Positions 1 through 7,524 of a stretch of DNA of 9,564 nt are shown piece by piece; position 1 is the first letter of the stretch, and every line of letters starts with the position of its first letter. The notes below the pieces were generated by a model that had not been told where the DNA came from, did no database searches, and saw only the letters and a list, made by a program, of their open reading frames with translations. Position numbers and translations under genes: made by a program. Source of the stretch: an uncultured Bacteroidales bacterium. GTDB lineage: Bacteria > Bacteroidota > Bacteroidia > Bacteroidales > Paludibacteraceae. The stretch is taken from the NCBI GenBank assembly GCA_946184195.1, contig CAMHEP010000057.1, positions 1 to 9,564 on the forward strand. Direction: 5' to 3'.

Positions 1-2
1 TT

Positions 3-737
3 ATGAAACTGCTACTGATACTATTTATTGCCCTCTTCAACGAGGGGAATCAACACTATGCCGACGGCAATTATACTGAGGCAGTGACGGCTTACGAGCA
101 GATACTGAATGACAGTCTCGCTCCTGCCGCTATTCCGGCTAAAGACCGTGCACTCGTTTACTACAATCTGGGAAATGCCTACTTTCGTATGGGCGAACTC
201 TCCCAATCTATATTGGCTTACGAGCGTTCGTTGCGTCTCAACCCGCTGAGTCGTGATACCCGGTATAATCTACGTTTTGCCCAATCGCGTATCGTAGATA
301 ACATCGAGGATAATCAGGCTTTCTTCCTCAGTAATGGACTTAAGTTCATCCGTAATTTGCTCTCCTATGGCACATGGCTGTGGCTCTCGATAGTCCTCTT
401 CTCGGTTATGTTGGCAGGGCTTCTATGCTTTGCCTTATTACAGAATCCCGCGCTTCGTAAAACGGCTTTCTTTACCGCCATCATAGCCCTCATTATCAGT
501 GTCTCGGCACTGGCAAACGCCATTTCACTACACGAGCGGGATACTGAGCGTTATGAGGCTATCATCACACAGGGTATCGTCAACGCGAAAGCTTCACCCG
601 ACCGTTCCGGTACCGACCTGTTCACGCTGCACGAGGGAACAAAAGTCATTATTCACGAAGTGGTCGGAGGCTGGGCCAATATACATGTCGGCAGTAACAT
701 CGGCTGGATGCCGTTAAGTAGCTTGGAACGCATCTAA
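3..737 (+). CDS. batE: BatE-like TPR and SH3 domain membrane protein
   Basis: Probable BatE-type protein of the Bacteroidota 'Bat' (aerotolerance) gene group, predicted to sit in the inner membrane with periplasmic protein-interaction domains; its biochemical role is not established. Seen in the 244-residue product: a short hydrophobic N-terminus (residues 2-11), two TPR-like repeats (about 13-40, with NEGNQHYADGNYTEAV, and 50-83, with YYNLGNAYFRMGELSQSI), two transmembrane segments (about 124-146 and 155-176) and a C-terminal bacterial SH3-like domain (about 186-244, ending GWMPLSSLERI). The hydrophobic leader is short and has no clear signal-peptidase site, and only two bases lie upstream, so the true start may be outside the window. 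panB follows after 33 AT-rich bases with no promoter I can see, so the two may be co-transcribed. The family assignment rests on domain order and is fairly secure; the symbol is less so. Confidence 0.8.
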   Translation: MKLLLILFIALFNEGNQHYADGNYTEAVTAYEQILNDSLAPAAIPAKDRALVYYNLGNAYFRMGELSQSILAYERSLRLNPLSRDTRYNLRFAQSRIVDNIEDNQAFFLSNGLKFIRNLLSYGTWLWLSIVLFSVMLAGLLCFALLQNPALRKTAFFTAIIALIISVSALANAISLHERDTERYEAIITQGIVNAKASPDRSGTDLFTLHEGTKVIIHEVVGGWANIHVGSNIGWMPLSSLERI

Positions 738-770
738 AATTAAACACTATAATTTATTATACATAGAAAA

Positions 771-1586
771 ATGTCAGTACATACACAGAACTCTCGTATG
801 ACTACGGCGCGTCTGCGCCAAATGAAACAGCAAGGCGAGAAAATCACCATGCTAACGTCTTATGATTTCACACTGGCTTCTTTGGTCGACGAAGCAGGTA
901 TAGATATGCTTCTTGTCGGCGATAGTGCCAGCAATGTCGTTTGTGGTAACCAGTACACTCTGCCAATTACGGTTGACGAGATGATTTTCCTCACAAAAGG
1001 CGTTGTCCGTGCGGCCAAACATGCTTTAGTGGTCGCCGATATGCCTTTTGGCAGTTACCAAATCAGCGAAGAAGACGCTGTTCGTAATGCTGTCAAGATG
1101 ATGAAAGAGTCAGGCTGCGATGCGGTTAAGATTGAAGGTGGAGAAGAGGTGCTTCCCGCTATTCGTCACATGATACAGGTTGGCATCCCCGTCTGCGGAC
1201 ACCTCGGCTTGACTCCTCAATCAGTCAACCAATTCGGTGGCTACGGTCTCCGTGCCAAAGAGGAGGCTGAAGCACAGAAACTGCTCAATGATGCTCAACT
1301 GCTGGATGAGGCAGGCTGTTTTGCCATTGTGTTGGAGAAAATACCTGCAGCCCTTGCAGCACGAGTAACAGAAGGGGTGTCCTGCCCCGTCATCGGCATC
1401 GGTGCCGGTAATAAGACCGACGGACAGGTGCTCGTACTCCACGATATGCTCGGACTCAATACTGGTTTTAAGCCTAAGTTCCTCCGCCATTTTGCGCACC
1501 TCGCCGATGAGGTCAAAGGGGCAGTGGGCGAATATATATCCTCGGTCAAAGATAGTTCCTTCCCATCAACAGATGAGAGTTATTGA
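771..1586 (+). CDS. panB: 3-methyl-2-oxobutanoate hydroxymethyltransferase (ketopantoate synthase)
   Basis: Cytosolic enzyme that transfers a hydroxymethyl group from 5,10-methylenetetrahydrofolate to 3-methyl-2-oxobutanoate, giving ketopantoate for pantothenate and coenzyme A synthesis. The 271-residue product matches the family length (about 264 in E. coli) and keeps the TIM-barrel signatures: MLTSYDFTLASLVDEAGID (27-45), LLVGDSASN (47-55), ADMPFGSYQ (89-97), VKIEGG (119-124), GHLGLTPQS (143-151) and VLEKIP (187-192). By family knowledge, D51, D90 and E122 correspond to the Mg2+/substrate ligands, K120 is the active-site lysine and E189 the catalytic glutamate; all are present, so the enzyme should be active. 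The ATG at 771 gives the expected N-terminus. No other pantothenate gene is in view. The C-terminal tail after about residue 255 is Ser/Asp-rich and variable in the family. Confidence 0.97.
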   Translation: MSVHTQNSRMTTARLRQMKQQGEKITMLTSYDFTLASLVDEAGIDMLLVGDSASNVVCGNQYTLPITVDEMIFLTKGVVRAAKHALVVADMPFGSYQISEEDAVRNAVKMMKESGCDAVKIEGGEEVLPAIRHMIQVGIPVCGHLGLTPQSVNQFGGYGLRAKEEAEAQKLLNDAQLLDEAGCFAIVLEKIPAALAARVTEGVSCPVIGIGAGNKTDGQVLVLHDMLGLNTGFKPKFLRHFAHLADEVKGAVGEYISSVKDSSFPSTDESY

Positions 1587-1632
1587 TAAATAGCGCATTT
1601 TTTACGAAAAGATTGTCTATCATTAAGATAGG

Positions 1633-1664
1633 TTTGCACATATCCTGAAAAAGAAGTACCTTTG
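1633..1664 (+). promoter_or_regulatory. Bacteroidota-type promoter of the Ig-like surface protein gene
   Basis: TTTG at 1633-1636 (-33 box) and TACCTTTG at 1657-1664 (-7 box) are separated by exactly 20 bp, matching the Bacteroides consensus TTTG/TAnnTTTG. Transcription would start near 1670, about 19 bases before the ATG at 1689. This rules out an in-frame TTG at 1662 as the start codon, since it lies inside the -7 box. Confidence 0.85.
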
Positions 1665-1709
1665 TCGCACATTTTAACAAGTGTAACTATGAAAAAGGTA
1701 CTTCTTTTT
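1648..1709. repeat. Perfect 16-bp inverted repeat joining the -7 box and the start of the coding region
   Basis: AAAAAGAAGTACCTTT at 1648-1663 is exactly complementary to AAAGGTACTTCTTTTT at 1694-1709, with a 30-base loop containing the likely transcription start and the ATG. The left arm includes the -7 box; the right arm covers the first signal-peptide codons and ends in a T run (1705-1710). Transcripts reading through from panB could form a terminator-like hairpin, while transcripts starting near 1670 lack the left arm. That role is inference. Confidence 0.7.
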
Positions 1710-3320
1710 TGTGCCGCTATGGCACTCACTATTAGTCTGAACGCACAGTTGGCTTGGGATACCGAGTTTAAGCAGGCGGATTTCAATAATGCCCTCACCG
1801 TTATTAGCAAGTCGGAGAATGTCAGTTGGAATAACGGCGTTTTCGGTGCTCTTGCCAGTCTGCAAGTAGGTAAACTGTCCATTCTTACTCCGTATGAGGA
1901 CGAATGTGTCATTGCCCTGCCACAGGTTGGTATCGCCGAGAAACTCTATTTCTCATGGCAAGGAGCATCCAACGGGACCATCACCGTTTCGGCTTCCGCT
2001 GACCATAATAATTGGTCACAAGTCTTCACGACCGAGGGGAACACGATTGCGCTTGCTAAAGCAGACTCTGCTGCTCTGCCTACCAACACTCGCTACATCA
2101 AGTTTGCCGCTACCGGTAGAACTGCCGCAGCCATCTCCGGTATCCGTGTCAGCGAACTCAAACGCCTGAGTGCTACCACCGACGAATGGCCCTTTGGCGC
2201 AGCCATGGTGGACGATGCTCCTGCTATCAAGAATGTCACCGTCACGTGGACTAACATAGTAGCTTCAGTCACCTCTACAGACCCGCATTTCACCGCATCG
2301 GTGGAAACGCTTGGTCAAAAAAATCTCATTGACCAAACAACCACTATCACCCTATCCTATCTGCATAATGAGGCAGGCAATCATTCCGGTGATATCGTCA
2401 TCAGCGGTGAGGGACGCGAGCTGCGTATCGCAGTATCCGGTTCCACCTCCAAGTACGACCAAACACTCACATGGAATCAGACCTTAGGCGAACATCTGAC
2501 CACCGACCAAATAGCCCTCAATGCCTATACATCATCGGGCATGAAGGTTGAATATACCTCGTCTAATCCCACTATCGCTGAAGTAGCAGACGGTATCGTC
2601 GTTATCAAACGCTCGGGCGAGGTGGAACTGACTGCTCAGCAACCCGGTAACTATAAGTTCAATGCTACCGAAGCTCTGACGAAAAGTCTGGTATTGACTA
2701 AGGCTGACCCGTTGGTGAGTGCCGCAGCCGAAGCTATCACCTATGGACAGGCAGTGAGCGCCTCACAACTCACCGAGACCGTAGGTCAAGTAGCCGGTTC
2801 CTTAAGCTGGCAAGATGTCGACCCCGCATCCATACTTGATGCCGGCGAGTACACGTTCTCTGCCCTCTTCACCCCCGCCGATACAGGTATATACAACTAT
2901 GCTACCGTCCCGGCCTACCTCACCGTCAACAAGGCGGAGCAGACTATCGTTTGGGAGGAGCAGGATACTAACCTGCAGGTAGGTCAGCAAGTAGCATCGA
3001 CAGCGCAGTTATCTTCGGGATTGGATGTGACGTATGCCTATACCGAGTGCTTGCTGAAGATAGAGGACGGTATGGTCCATGCGGAGAACGAGGGCGAAGT
3101 AACCGTTGTAGCTTATCATCCCGGCAATCATAATTATCTGCCTACCACCGTCGTCATGCAACATTTTCTCATCAGCGGTAGTAGCATCACCACCGATGCG
3201 GCACCCGCACGACTAAGCAGTGAACAGGTGCGTTTAGCACACAAATATACACACAATGGACGTGTTTACGTCGCTTTCGAGGGACATATTTACGATGCCG
3301 ACGGAAAACGTATCGAATAA
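1689..3320 (+). CDS. Secreted multi-domain Ig/MBG-like surface protein
   Basis: Exported 543-residue protein of unknown specific function, probably an adhesin-like or carbohydrate-contacting surface protein. Seen: a signal peptide (MKKVLLFCAAMALTISLNAQ, cleavage near residue 19-20), a beta-rich N-terminal module (about 21-158), an Ig-like module (about 170-252), and three successive MBG/Ig-like repeats (about 257-338, 340-415 and 417-495). Each repeat pairs a 'SGMKVEYTSSNPTIAEV' or 'SLSWQDVDPASILDAGEYTF' style strand pattern with a '(H)PGN.(K/N)(F/Y)' or 'IYNYA' turn. It ends with a tail (about 514-543, HNGRVYVAFEGHIYDADGK) like those of many Bacteroidales exported proteins and resembling the end of type IX secretion sorting domains. 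The start at 1689 is preferred because an upstream in-frame TTG (1662) lies within the promoter. No catalytic motif was found. It has its own promoter and an intact frame. Confidence 0.85.
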   Translation: MKKVLLFCAAMALTISLNAQLAWDTEFKQADFNNALTVISKSENVSWNNGVFGALASLQVGKLSILTPYEDECVIALPQVGIAEKLYFSWQGASNGTITVSASADHNNWSQVFTTEGNTIALAKADSAALPTNTRYIKFAATGRTAAAISGIRVSELKRLSATTDEWPFGAAMVDDAPAIKNVTVTWTNIVASVTSTDPHFTASVETLGQKNLIDQTTTITLSYLHNEAGNHSGDIVISGEGRELRIAVSGSTSKYDQTLTWNQTLGEHLTTDQIALNAYTSSGMKVEYTSSNPTIAEVADGIVVIKRSGEVELTAQQPGNYKFNATEALTKSLVLTKADPLVSAAAEAITYGQAVSASQLTETVGQVAGSLSWQDVDPASILDAGEYTFSALFTPADTGIYNYATVPAYLTVNKAEQTIVWEEQDTNLQVGQQVASTAQLSSGLDVTYAYTECLLKIEDGMVHAENEGEVTVVAYHPGNHNYLPTTVVMQHFLISGSSITTDAAPARLSSEQVRLAHKYTHNGRVYVAFEGHIYDADGKRIE

Positions 3321-3341
3321 CCATATTCTCTAAGAGAAGGT

Positions 3342-3364
3342 ATATAAAACACCGCTTTTTATAT
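3342..3364 (+). terminator. Weak AT-rich hairpin after the Ig-like protein gene
   Basis: ATATAAAA (3342-3349) and TTTTATAT (3357-3364) form a perfect 8-bp AT-only stem with a 7-base loop, 22 bases past the stop codon. The 3' arm carries a five-T run (3356-3360). It is a possible weak terminator, but without a GC stem this is uncertain. A second small palindrome, TTCTCT-A-AGAGAA, precedes it at about 3326-3338. Confidence 0.35.
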
Positions 3365-3382
3365 GTTTCACAACATATTTAG

Positions 3383-3416
3383 ACGGAGAAATTTGCAAAT
3401 ATGTAAATTTCTCCGT
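3383..3416. repeat. 12-bp perfect inverted repeat inside the nuclease-gene promoter (candidate operator)
   Basis: ACGGAGAAATTT (3383-3394) and AAATTTCTCCGT (3405-3416) are exact reverse complements with a 10-base spacer that is itself partly palindromic. The repeat covers the -33 box and touches the first base of the -7 box. No T run follows, so a protein-binding operator is more likely than a terminator. The binding factor is unknown. Confidence 0.65.
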
Positions 3417-3423
3417 ATCTTTG
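3392..3423 (+). promoter_or_regulatory. Bacteroidota-type promoter of the secreted EEP nuclease gene
   Basis: TTTG at 3392-3395 and TATCTTTG at 3416-3423 are spaced by exactly 20 bp, matching the Bacteroides consensus. The start would be near 3429, giving an AT-rich leader of about 58 bases before the ATG at 3488. Confidence 0.85.
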
Positions 3424-3487
3424 TCGTGTCTATTATGGCAATCCATATAAAATAACTAAATCTACTAACCTCTAAACAACTATTTCT

Positions 3488-5092
3488 ATGAACAAACACT
3501 TAACTCTCCTGCTTACATGTCTTACCATTAGCACAGCAACTATTTTTGCAGATATTTGTCAGCCTCTTGATATTACTTGGTTGCAAACCGGTCAAGCCGG
3601 ATTTGACGATGGTTTTTACACCGATGATGCCACCGTATGGGTTTATAACCCCACTTATGGAGCCTATGCTCGCAAGGATGCAAGAACTCAGGGCGGATGT
3701 ACCGGTTGGCTGATTACTCCGGTGCAGAATCTCAGAAATGCAAATACAGTTACTTTGATTTTCAGCCATGCTCATAGGTTTGCAGGCACTCCTTCCAATG
3801 AACTGACTCTATGGGTTTGCGCAGAATTTACCGGTGATATTGCTACTGCAGATTGGCAGCAGATAACAATTCCTAATTATACAACTCAAGCCAATTGGAC
3901 TTTTGTAGCCAATAGTATCAATATTCCCGTGACAATGGTAGGAGCCAATACTGTCTTTGGTTTCAAATATATCAGCACATCCACTAATTATGCCTCATGG
4001 GAGATTAAAGACCTTAATCTGACCGTCACCTACGCAGCTGACGCCGACTGCTCGGCTGATGACGGGCGATTAGGCAGATTGCGCGTCTGCGCTCAGAACT
4101 TGCAAGATTACTACTATAATTATGAAGGAATGAGCATCTCTTATTCCGACGATGCAGGACGAGCTGCCAAAACCAACAAGATTGTGAATATGATGCTCAC
4201 AATGAATGCTGACCTCTATGCTTTCTGCGAGGTAGAGCCGCAACCCATCGTACTGGCACAATTGGCTGATAGTCTGAATGTTCGTTTAGGAGTAGACGGA
4301 CTCTATGCCGCCGTCAACGATGGCATCAACTATACTCCACCTACGGGCAGAGACTACTCTAACCTCAAGTCCGGCTTTATCTATCGCACAGATAAGGTCC
4401 GTCCTATTGGTGCCAACACATCTCCCTATAATTCAGGCGTATACAATTATCGTTTGCGCATTCAGGCATTTGAGGAACTCAGCTCTAACGAACGTTTTGT
4501 AGTGAGCATGAATCACTTCAAGGCTAAAGTGGGTAGTGACGACACGGACAATACCCGCCAATTGAACGCCAATAACCTGATATCTGCCCTCACAACCCGC
4601 TCATACGTAGATCCTGACATCCTGATTTTGGGTGACTTGAACTGTCTCGTTGATGAAGCGCCTTTAGTTACTATCGCTGAGGCTGGTTTCACCGAGCAAA
4701 TTCTGCTCTATGATGCCAATGCGTATAGCCATTGCTACGGAGGAGGAGAACTCATCGACCATGTCTTTGCCAATGCTTCCATGGCAGAGCAGATAGCGAA
4801 TGTCTTCATCTACCATAACTGCACCTCCTCTAACTACTGCGAAGGCTATCGCCCTGCCACCTCCTACTCGGATCACGACCCCTATGTCGTGGAACTCAAT
4901 CTGGCGAGCAGCACCAGCGATGAGTGTGTTGAGCTAAGTGCATCTCATCTGGCTACGGGAGGCAGCAACCTCGGACAAATGACTGCCCAAAGTCTGAGCG
5001 GACAATACAACTGGCGCTATCAAAGTGCATATGGTGCTACCTGTCTGGATAAAGGTGGCGAGGACTGGCTGCTCAACATACCCTTTGGGTAA
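3488..5092 (+). CDS. Secreted endonuclease/exonuclease/phosphatase (EEP) family protein, C-terminus truncated by frameshift
   Basis: Exported hydrolase, most likely a nuclease or phosphodiesterase of the EEP (DNase I/ExoIII-like) superfamily. Seen in 534 residues: signal peptide (1-21, ending TIFA); an N-terminal beta-sandwich module (about 24-182, with TGWLITPV, TLWV, ANWTFV, VGANTVFGFKY and SWEIKDLNLTV); then the EEP domain (about 197-472). The EEP motifs are present: CAQN (201-204), FCEVE (246-250, metal-binding Glu), MNHFK (341-345), GDLN (382-385), DHVF (424-427) and SDHDP (461-465, catalytic His/Asp), so catalysis should be intact. After about 478 a second copy of the sandwich module begins (YGATCLDKGGEDWLL) but breaks off at IPFG-stop; its remainder lies in the next frame (5080-5451). 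The intact ancestor was therefore probably about 680 residues long. The gene has its own promoter. The missing part includes the C-terminal sorting-like tail, so export or anchoring may be affected. Confidence 0.85.
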   Translation: MNKHLTLLLTCLTISTATIFADICQPLDITWLQTGQAGFDDGFYTDDATVWVYNPTYGAYARKDARTQGGCTGWLITPVQNLRNANTVTLIFSHAHRFAGTPSNELTLWVCAEFTGDIATADWQQITIPNYTTQANWTFVANSINIPVTMVGANTVFGFKYISTSTNYASWEIKDLNLTVTYAADADCSADDGRLGRLRVCAQNLQDYYYNYEGMSISYSDDAGRAAKTNKIVNMMLTMNADLYAFCEVEPQPIVLAQLADSLNVRLGVDGLYAAVNDGINYTPPTGRDYSNLKSGFIYRTDKVRPIGANTSPYNSGVYNYRLRIQAFEELSSNERFVVSMNHFKAKVGSDDTDNTRQLNANNLISALTTRSYVDPDILILGDLNCLVDEAPLVTIAEAGFTEQILLYDANAYSHCYGGGELIDHVFANASMAEQIANVFIYHNCTSSNYCEGYRPATSYSDHDPYVVELNLASSTSDECVELSASHLATGGSNLGQMTAQSLSGQYNWRYQSAYGATCLDKGGEDWLLNIPFG

Positions 5093-5451
5093 CATCCAAC
5101 TATGCAGACATTGCCTCCTCTGAGTGGGAGCAATTGACCATCCCCACCTATCCTGCGGGCAACAACTGGACTTTTGTACATAGTGGTGACATCCAAGTAC
5201 CGCTTGAGAAAGTCGGAGCAAACACTGTCTTCGCCTTCAAGTACAACGTACCCGCTACTGCAACCAGTGGACCTACTTGGGAGATTAAGAACCTGAGCAT
5301 CACAGCCGGCTGCGAAGATATAGTATCCGCTACTCCCGAGACTCAGGCAGAGACCATACAAAAAGCTGTCCGCCTCATTGAGAACGGACAACTCTATATT
5401 CTTCTGCCTGACGGACAGAGATTTACCATATTAGGTGTGCAGGTTCCTTAA
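5080..5451 (+). pseudogene. Displaced C-terminal part of the EEP nuclease: second sandwich module and sorting-like tail
   Basis: Not an independent gene: there is no promoter or convincing start (only a TTG at 5134, inside the module). In this frame the translation reads TLWVTSNYADIASSEWEQLT, then GNNWTFV, VGANTVFAFKY and PTWEIKNLSIT. This matches the N-terminal module of the preceding nuclease segment by segment (TLWV, DIATADWQQITIP, ANWTFV, VGANTVFGFKY, SWEIKDLNLTV). It ends with the tail ENGQLYILLPDGQRFTILG, a common Bacteroidales C-terminal motif. Between 'DWLL' in the upstream frame and 'TLWV' here, the N-terminal copy has about 28 more residues. This points to a deletion of roughly 85 bases, not a multiple of three, close to 5075-5083. 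A sequencing or assembly error cannot be excluded. The stop (5449-5451) overlaps the stop of the convergent thioredoxin gene. Confidence 0.8.
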
Positions 5452-6512
5452 CGAGCCTGCATAAGCGAATCTACCAAAGTGTAGAATGCCGGATCCTCGC
5501 CTACGATGACGCGTACTATCGTACCGTCCGGGGCGAGGATTACTTTGGTGGGGAATCCCTGTATAGCATAATCCTCCAGTAATGTGCTTTCGTCAGGATT
5601 ATAGACGTGCAACCACGGCAATTCATATTGTTTCACTGCCTCCCGCCACGTCTCTTGGCTATCGCGACAGTCAACACCTACTATCTCCAAATGCTTGCTG
5701 TACTTTGCGTACATCGCCTTCATATCGGGTATACCTTTGATGCACCAGCGGCACCATGACCCCCAGAAATCCAATACCACATATTTACCGCGCAAGGATG
5801 ATAACGTCAGCGGCTTGCCACTCAAATCATACAAGGTGAAATCCGGGGCAGCAGTTCCCGAAGCTTGTAGTGCCTCAGTGGCTTTCTCCAACTCTACTTC
5901 CCGCCTTGCTTGACGGAGAGCCTCACTGAGATACTTGCTGAACCGCCCCTCTTTCACCTCACCGCTTAATGCCTCCGCCGCCTGCAATGCACGCTCCGCG
6001 TTAATCTCGCAGAGGAAATCGGCCAGCAGCACCAAAGCCGTTTCCTCGTCACCATGAGCAACGATATAATGACAGAGCGTATCCTCCACCATGGTCGGGT
6101 CTTGCAAACCTACCAGGTTCAGTGCAGTGAGTGCCTCACCATACTGTCTGTAGAATGCGCTACCGCTCACGATATAGTCGTCTGCATTGCCCTTTATGGT
6201 AATCTTTTCCCCCGGTACTGCCGGCAACGAGATGACCACATCTTCCATCTGGCGCAGTACATCCGGACCTATCAGTAGCATCCGCGTAGGTTCGTCGGTA
6301 ATCAACTCCCCATGAAATTTACCTTGTTCCAATAGCAATGTATCGCAATCTAACACATCTTTTTGCTGCGTAGTAAGGTCAATGAGTAACAGCGTATCCG
6401 GTGCGACCTGCAATTCACCGTCTATCACTACGCGGTCAGAAGGCAGCTTATGGCATGCTGTCAATAAGATGGCACCCGTCAGGGCAGACCATAACAAATG
6501 TCTTGTTTTCAT
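5448..6512 (-). CDS. TlpA/ResA-like thioredoxin-fold lipoprotein with DUF4369-like N-terminal domain
   Basis: Membrane-anchored, envelope-facing thiol-disulfide oxidoreductase, probably acting on cysteines of exported proteins. The 354-residue product has a lipoprotein signal with lipobox LLTAC (lipidated Cys20), an N-terminal beta domain (about 28-120) like the DUF4369 region of Bacteroidota thioredoxin lipoproteins, a helical linker (about 121-215, ending in a charged stretch), and a TlpA/AhpC-TSA-type domain (about 220-354). Key residues: APDFTLYDL (222-230), LDFWGSWCRWC (redox cysteines C254 and C257 in a CRWC motif) and the cis-proline loop GFPTK (P321). The active site is complete. It is the second gene of a leftward pair, 27 bases downstream of the dehydrogenase gene, with no separate promoter visible. 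Substrate unknown. Its 3' end overlaps the displaced nuclease tail by a few bases, stop to stop. Confidence 0.92.
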   Translation of the reverse strand: MKTRHLLWSALTGAILLTACHKLPSDRVVIDGELQVAPDTLLLIDLTTQQKDVLDCDTLLLEQGKFHGELITDEPTRMLLIGPDVLRQMEDVVISLPAVPGEKITIKGNADDYIVSGSAFYRQYGEALTALNLVGLQDPTMVEDTLCHYIVAHGDEETALVLLADFLCEINAERALQAAEALSGEVKEGRFSKYLSEALRQARREVELEKATEALQASGTAAPDFTLYDLSGKPLTLSSLRGKYVVLDFWGSWCRWCIKGIPDMKAMYAKYSKHLEIVGVDCRDSQETWREAVKQYELPWLHVYNPDESTLLEDYAIQGFPTKVILAPDGTIVRVIVGEDPAFYTLVDSLMQAR

Positions 6513-6539
6513 CTTTTTCTTAGTTCTATAGATTATTGT

Positions 6540-7370
6540 TTACAGTTTTATCTTACCTCCCAAACGCATCATAGCGTCCCACCAACGTGCCGGCAGCAAG
6601 GTATGTGTCCACACTATCGTATCGCTCCACGAGCCGATACGATAGCGTGCTTTAGGATGCCGGGCATTGACGGCTCGACAGATAGCACGGCGCACCACTG
6701 CCGGCGAGGATATATGTCCATCCGTGTAAATCTTACGCATATTGTTCGCCATTCTCTCAGCCGTCTCTGCATACGCCGTACCACGACTGCTCTCGATGAG
6801 GTGGTCTGCTGCGATGATTCCCCAGTTGGTTTTGATGGCTCCCGGCTCAATTATCACCACATCTATGCCAAAAGGTTTCACCTCCATGCGCAGTGCGTCA
6901 CTCAGTGCCTCTACGGCATACTTGCTCACGTGGTACCAGGCTCCATAGAGCAACACCGACTTACCAGCTACGGACGATGTGTTGATAATACGTCCGTTTC
7001 CCTGCTTCCGCATAAAGGGTAATACTAACTGACATAGTCGTGCCAAACCGAAGATATTCACTTCCAACTGATTGCGAGCGTCGTCCATCGGCACATTCTC
7101 CACAGCGCCGAAATAGCCATAGCCGGCATTGTTGATGAGTACGTCTATGCGTCCTTCCTCGCTCAGAATCCTCTCCACAGCCTGCTGCATCGACGCTTCG
7201 TCAGTGACATCCATTTGCACGGGTATCACGCCATACTGCTTGAGCGGCTCCATACGCTCCACGCGACGTGCTGCCGCATAGACACGGTGCCCCTGCTGAG
7301 CCAACGCCTGAGCCGTGTCGTAGCCGATGCCGCTACTTGCACCGGTGAGTAAAATCACTTTCTGTTTCAT
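6540..7370 (-). CDS. Classical short-chain dehydrogenase/reductase (SDR)
   Basis: Cytosolic NAD(P)-dependent oxidoreductase of the classical SDR family; the substrate cannot be predicted. The 276-residue product begins with the Rossmann nucleotide-binding motif TGASSGIG (9-16), has the structural NNAG motif (80-83, NNAGYG), VNIFG (104-108, catalytic Asn105), the active-site Ser region INTSSVAG (129-136), the YHVSK motif (Tyr146, Lys150) and EPGAIKTNW (175-183), so the catalytic tetrad is complete. AAARR (32-36) after the second beta strand could favour NADP(H), which is an inference. The C-terminal extension (about 225-276) is of the length seen in SDRs annotated as oxidoreductase or retinol-dehydrogenase-like. 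It is the first gene of a leftward operon with the thioredoxin lipoprotein and has a clear upstream promoter. Confidence 0.95.
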   Translation of the reverse strand: MKQKVILLTGASSGIGYDTAQALAQQGHRVYAAARRVERMEPLKQYGVIPVQMDVTDEASMQQAVERILSEEGRIDVLINNAGYGYFGAVENVPMDDARNQLEVNIFGLARLCQLVLPFMRKQGNGRIINTSSVAGKSVLLYGAWYHVSKYAVEALSDALRMEVKPFGIDVVIIEPGAIKTNWGIIAADHLIESSRGTAYAETAERMANNMRKIYTDGHISSPAVVRRAICRAVNARHPKARYRIGSWSDTIVWTHTLLPARWWDAMMRLGGKIKL

Positions 7371-7438
7371 AGCTTGTTATGTTTTTGCAGATTGTCCGCT
7401 TGCGTCAATATGTGGGTTTGTCTCATTCATTTTCAGTG

Positions 7439-7470
7439 CAAAAATACAACTTTTCCTCTATATGTGCAAA
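7439..7470 (-). promoter_or_regulatory. Bacteroidota-type promoter of the SDR-thioredoxin operon
   Basis: Read leftward, TTTG (7470-7467) and TATTTTTG (7446-7439) are spaced by exactly 20 bp, matching the Bacteroides consensus. Transcription would start near 7433, giving a leader of about 60 bases before the SDR ATG at 7370. The -7 region TGCAAAAA (7437-7444 on the plus strand) is echoed inversely by TTTTTGCA at 7382-7389 in the leader. Confidence 0.85.
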
Positions 7471-7524
7471 TTTTTTCGTATAAAATGAAGCTAAACTGAA
7501 GTATCCAGCATCGAGAGGGTGAAC

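Noticed and set aside
1662..1688. Upstream TTG start for the Ig-like protein
   Set aside because: It lies inside the -7 promoter box, and the ATG at 1689 begins a standard signal peptide.
5020..5391. 123-codon leftward open frame over the nuclease junction
   Set aside because: It is antisense to the second sandwich module, whose conserved protein pattern is clear on the plus strand.
6498..7022. 174-codon rightward open frame
   Set aside because: It is antisense to the well-supported SDR gene and rich in Cys/His/Arg as expected of a shadow frame.
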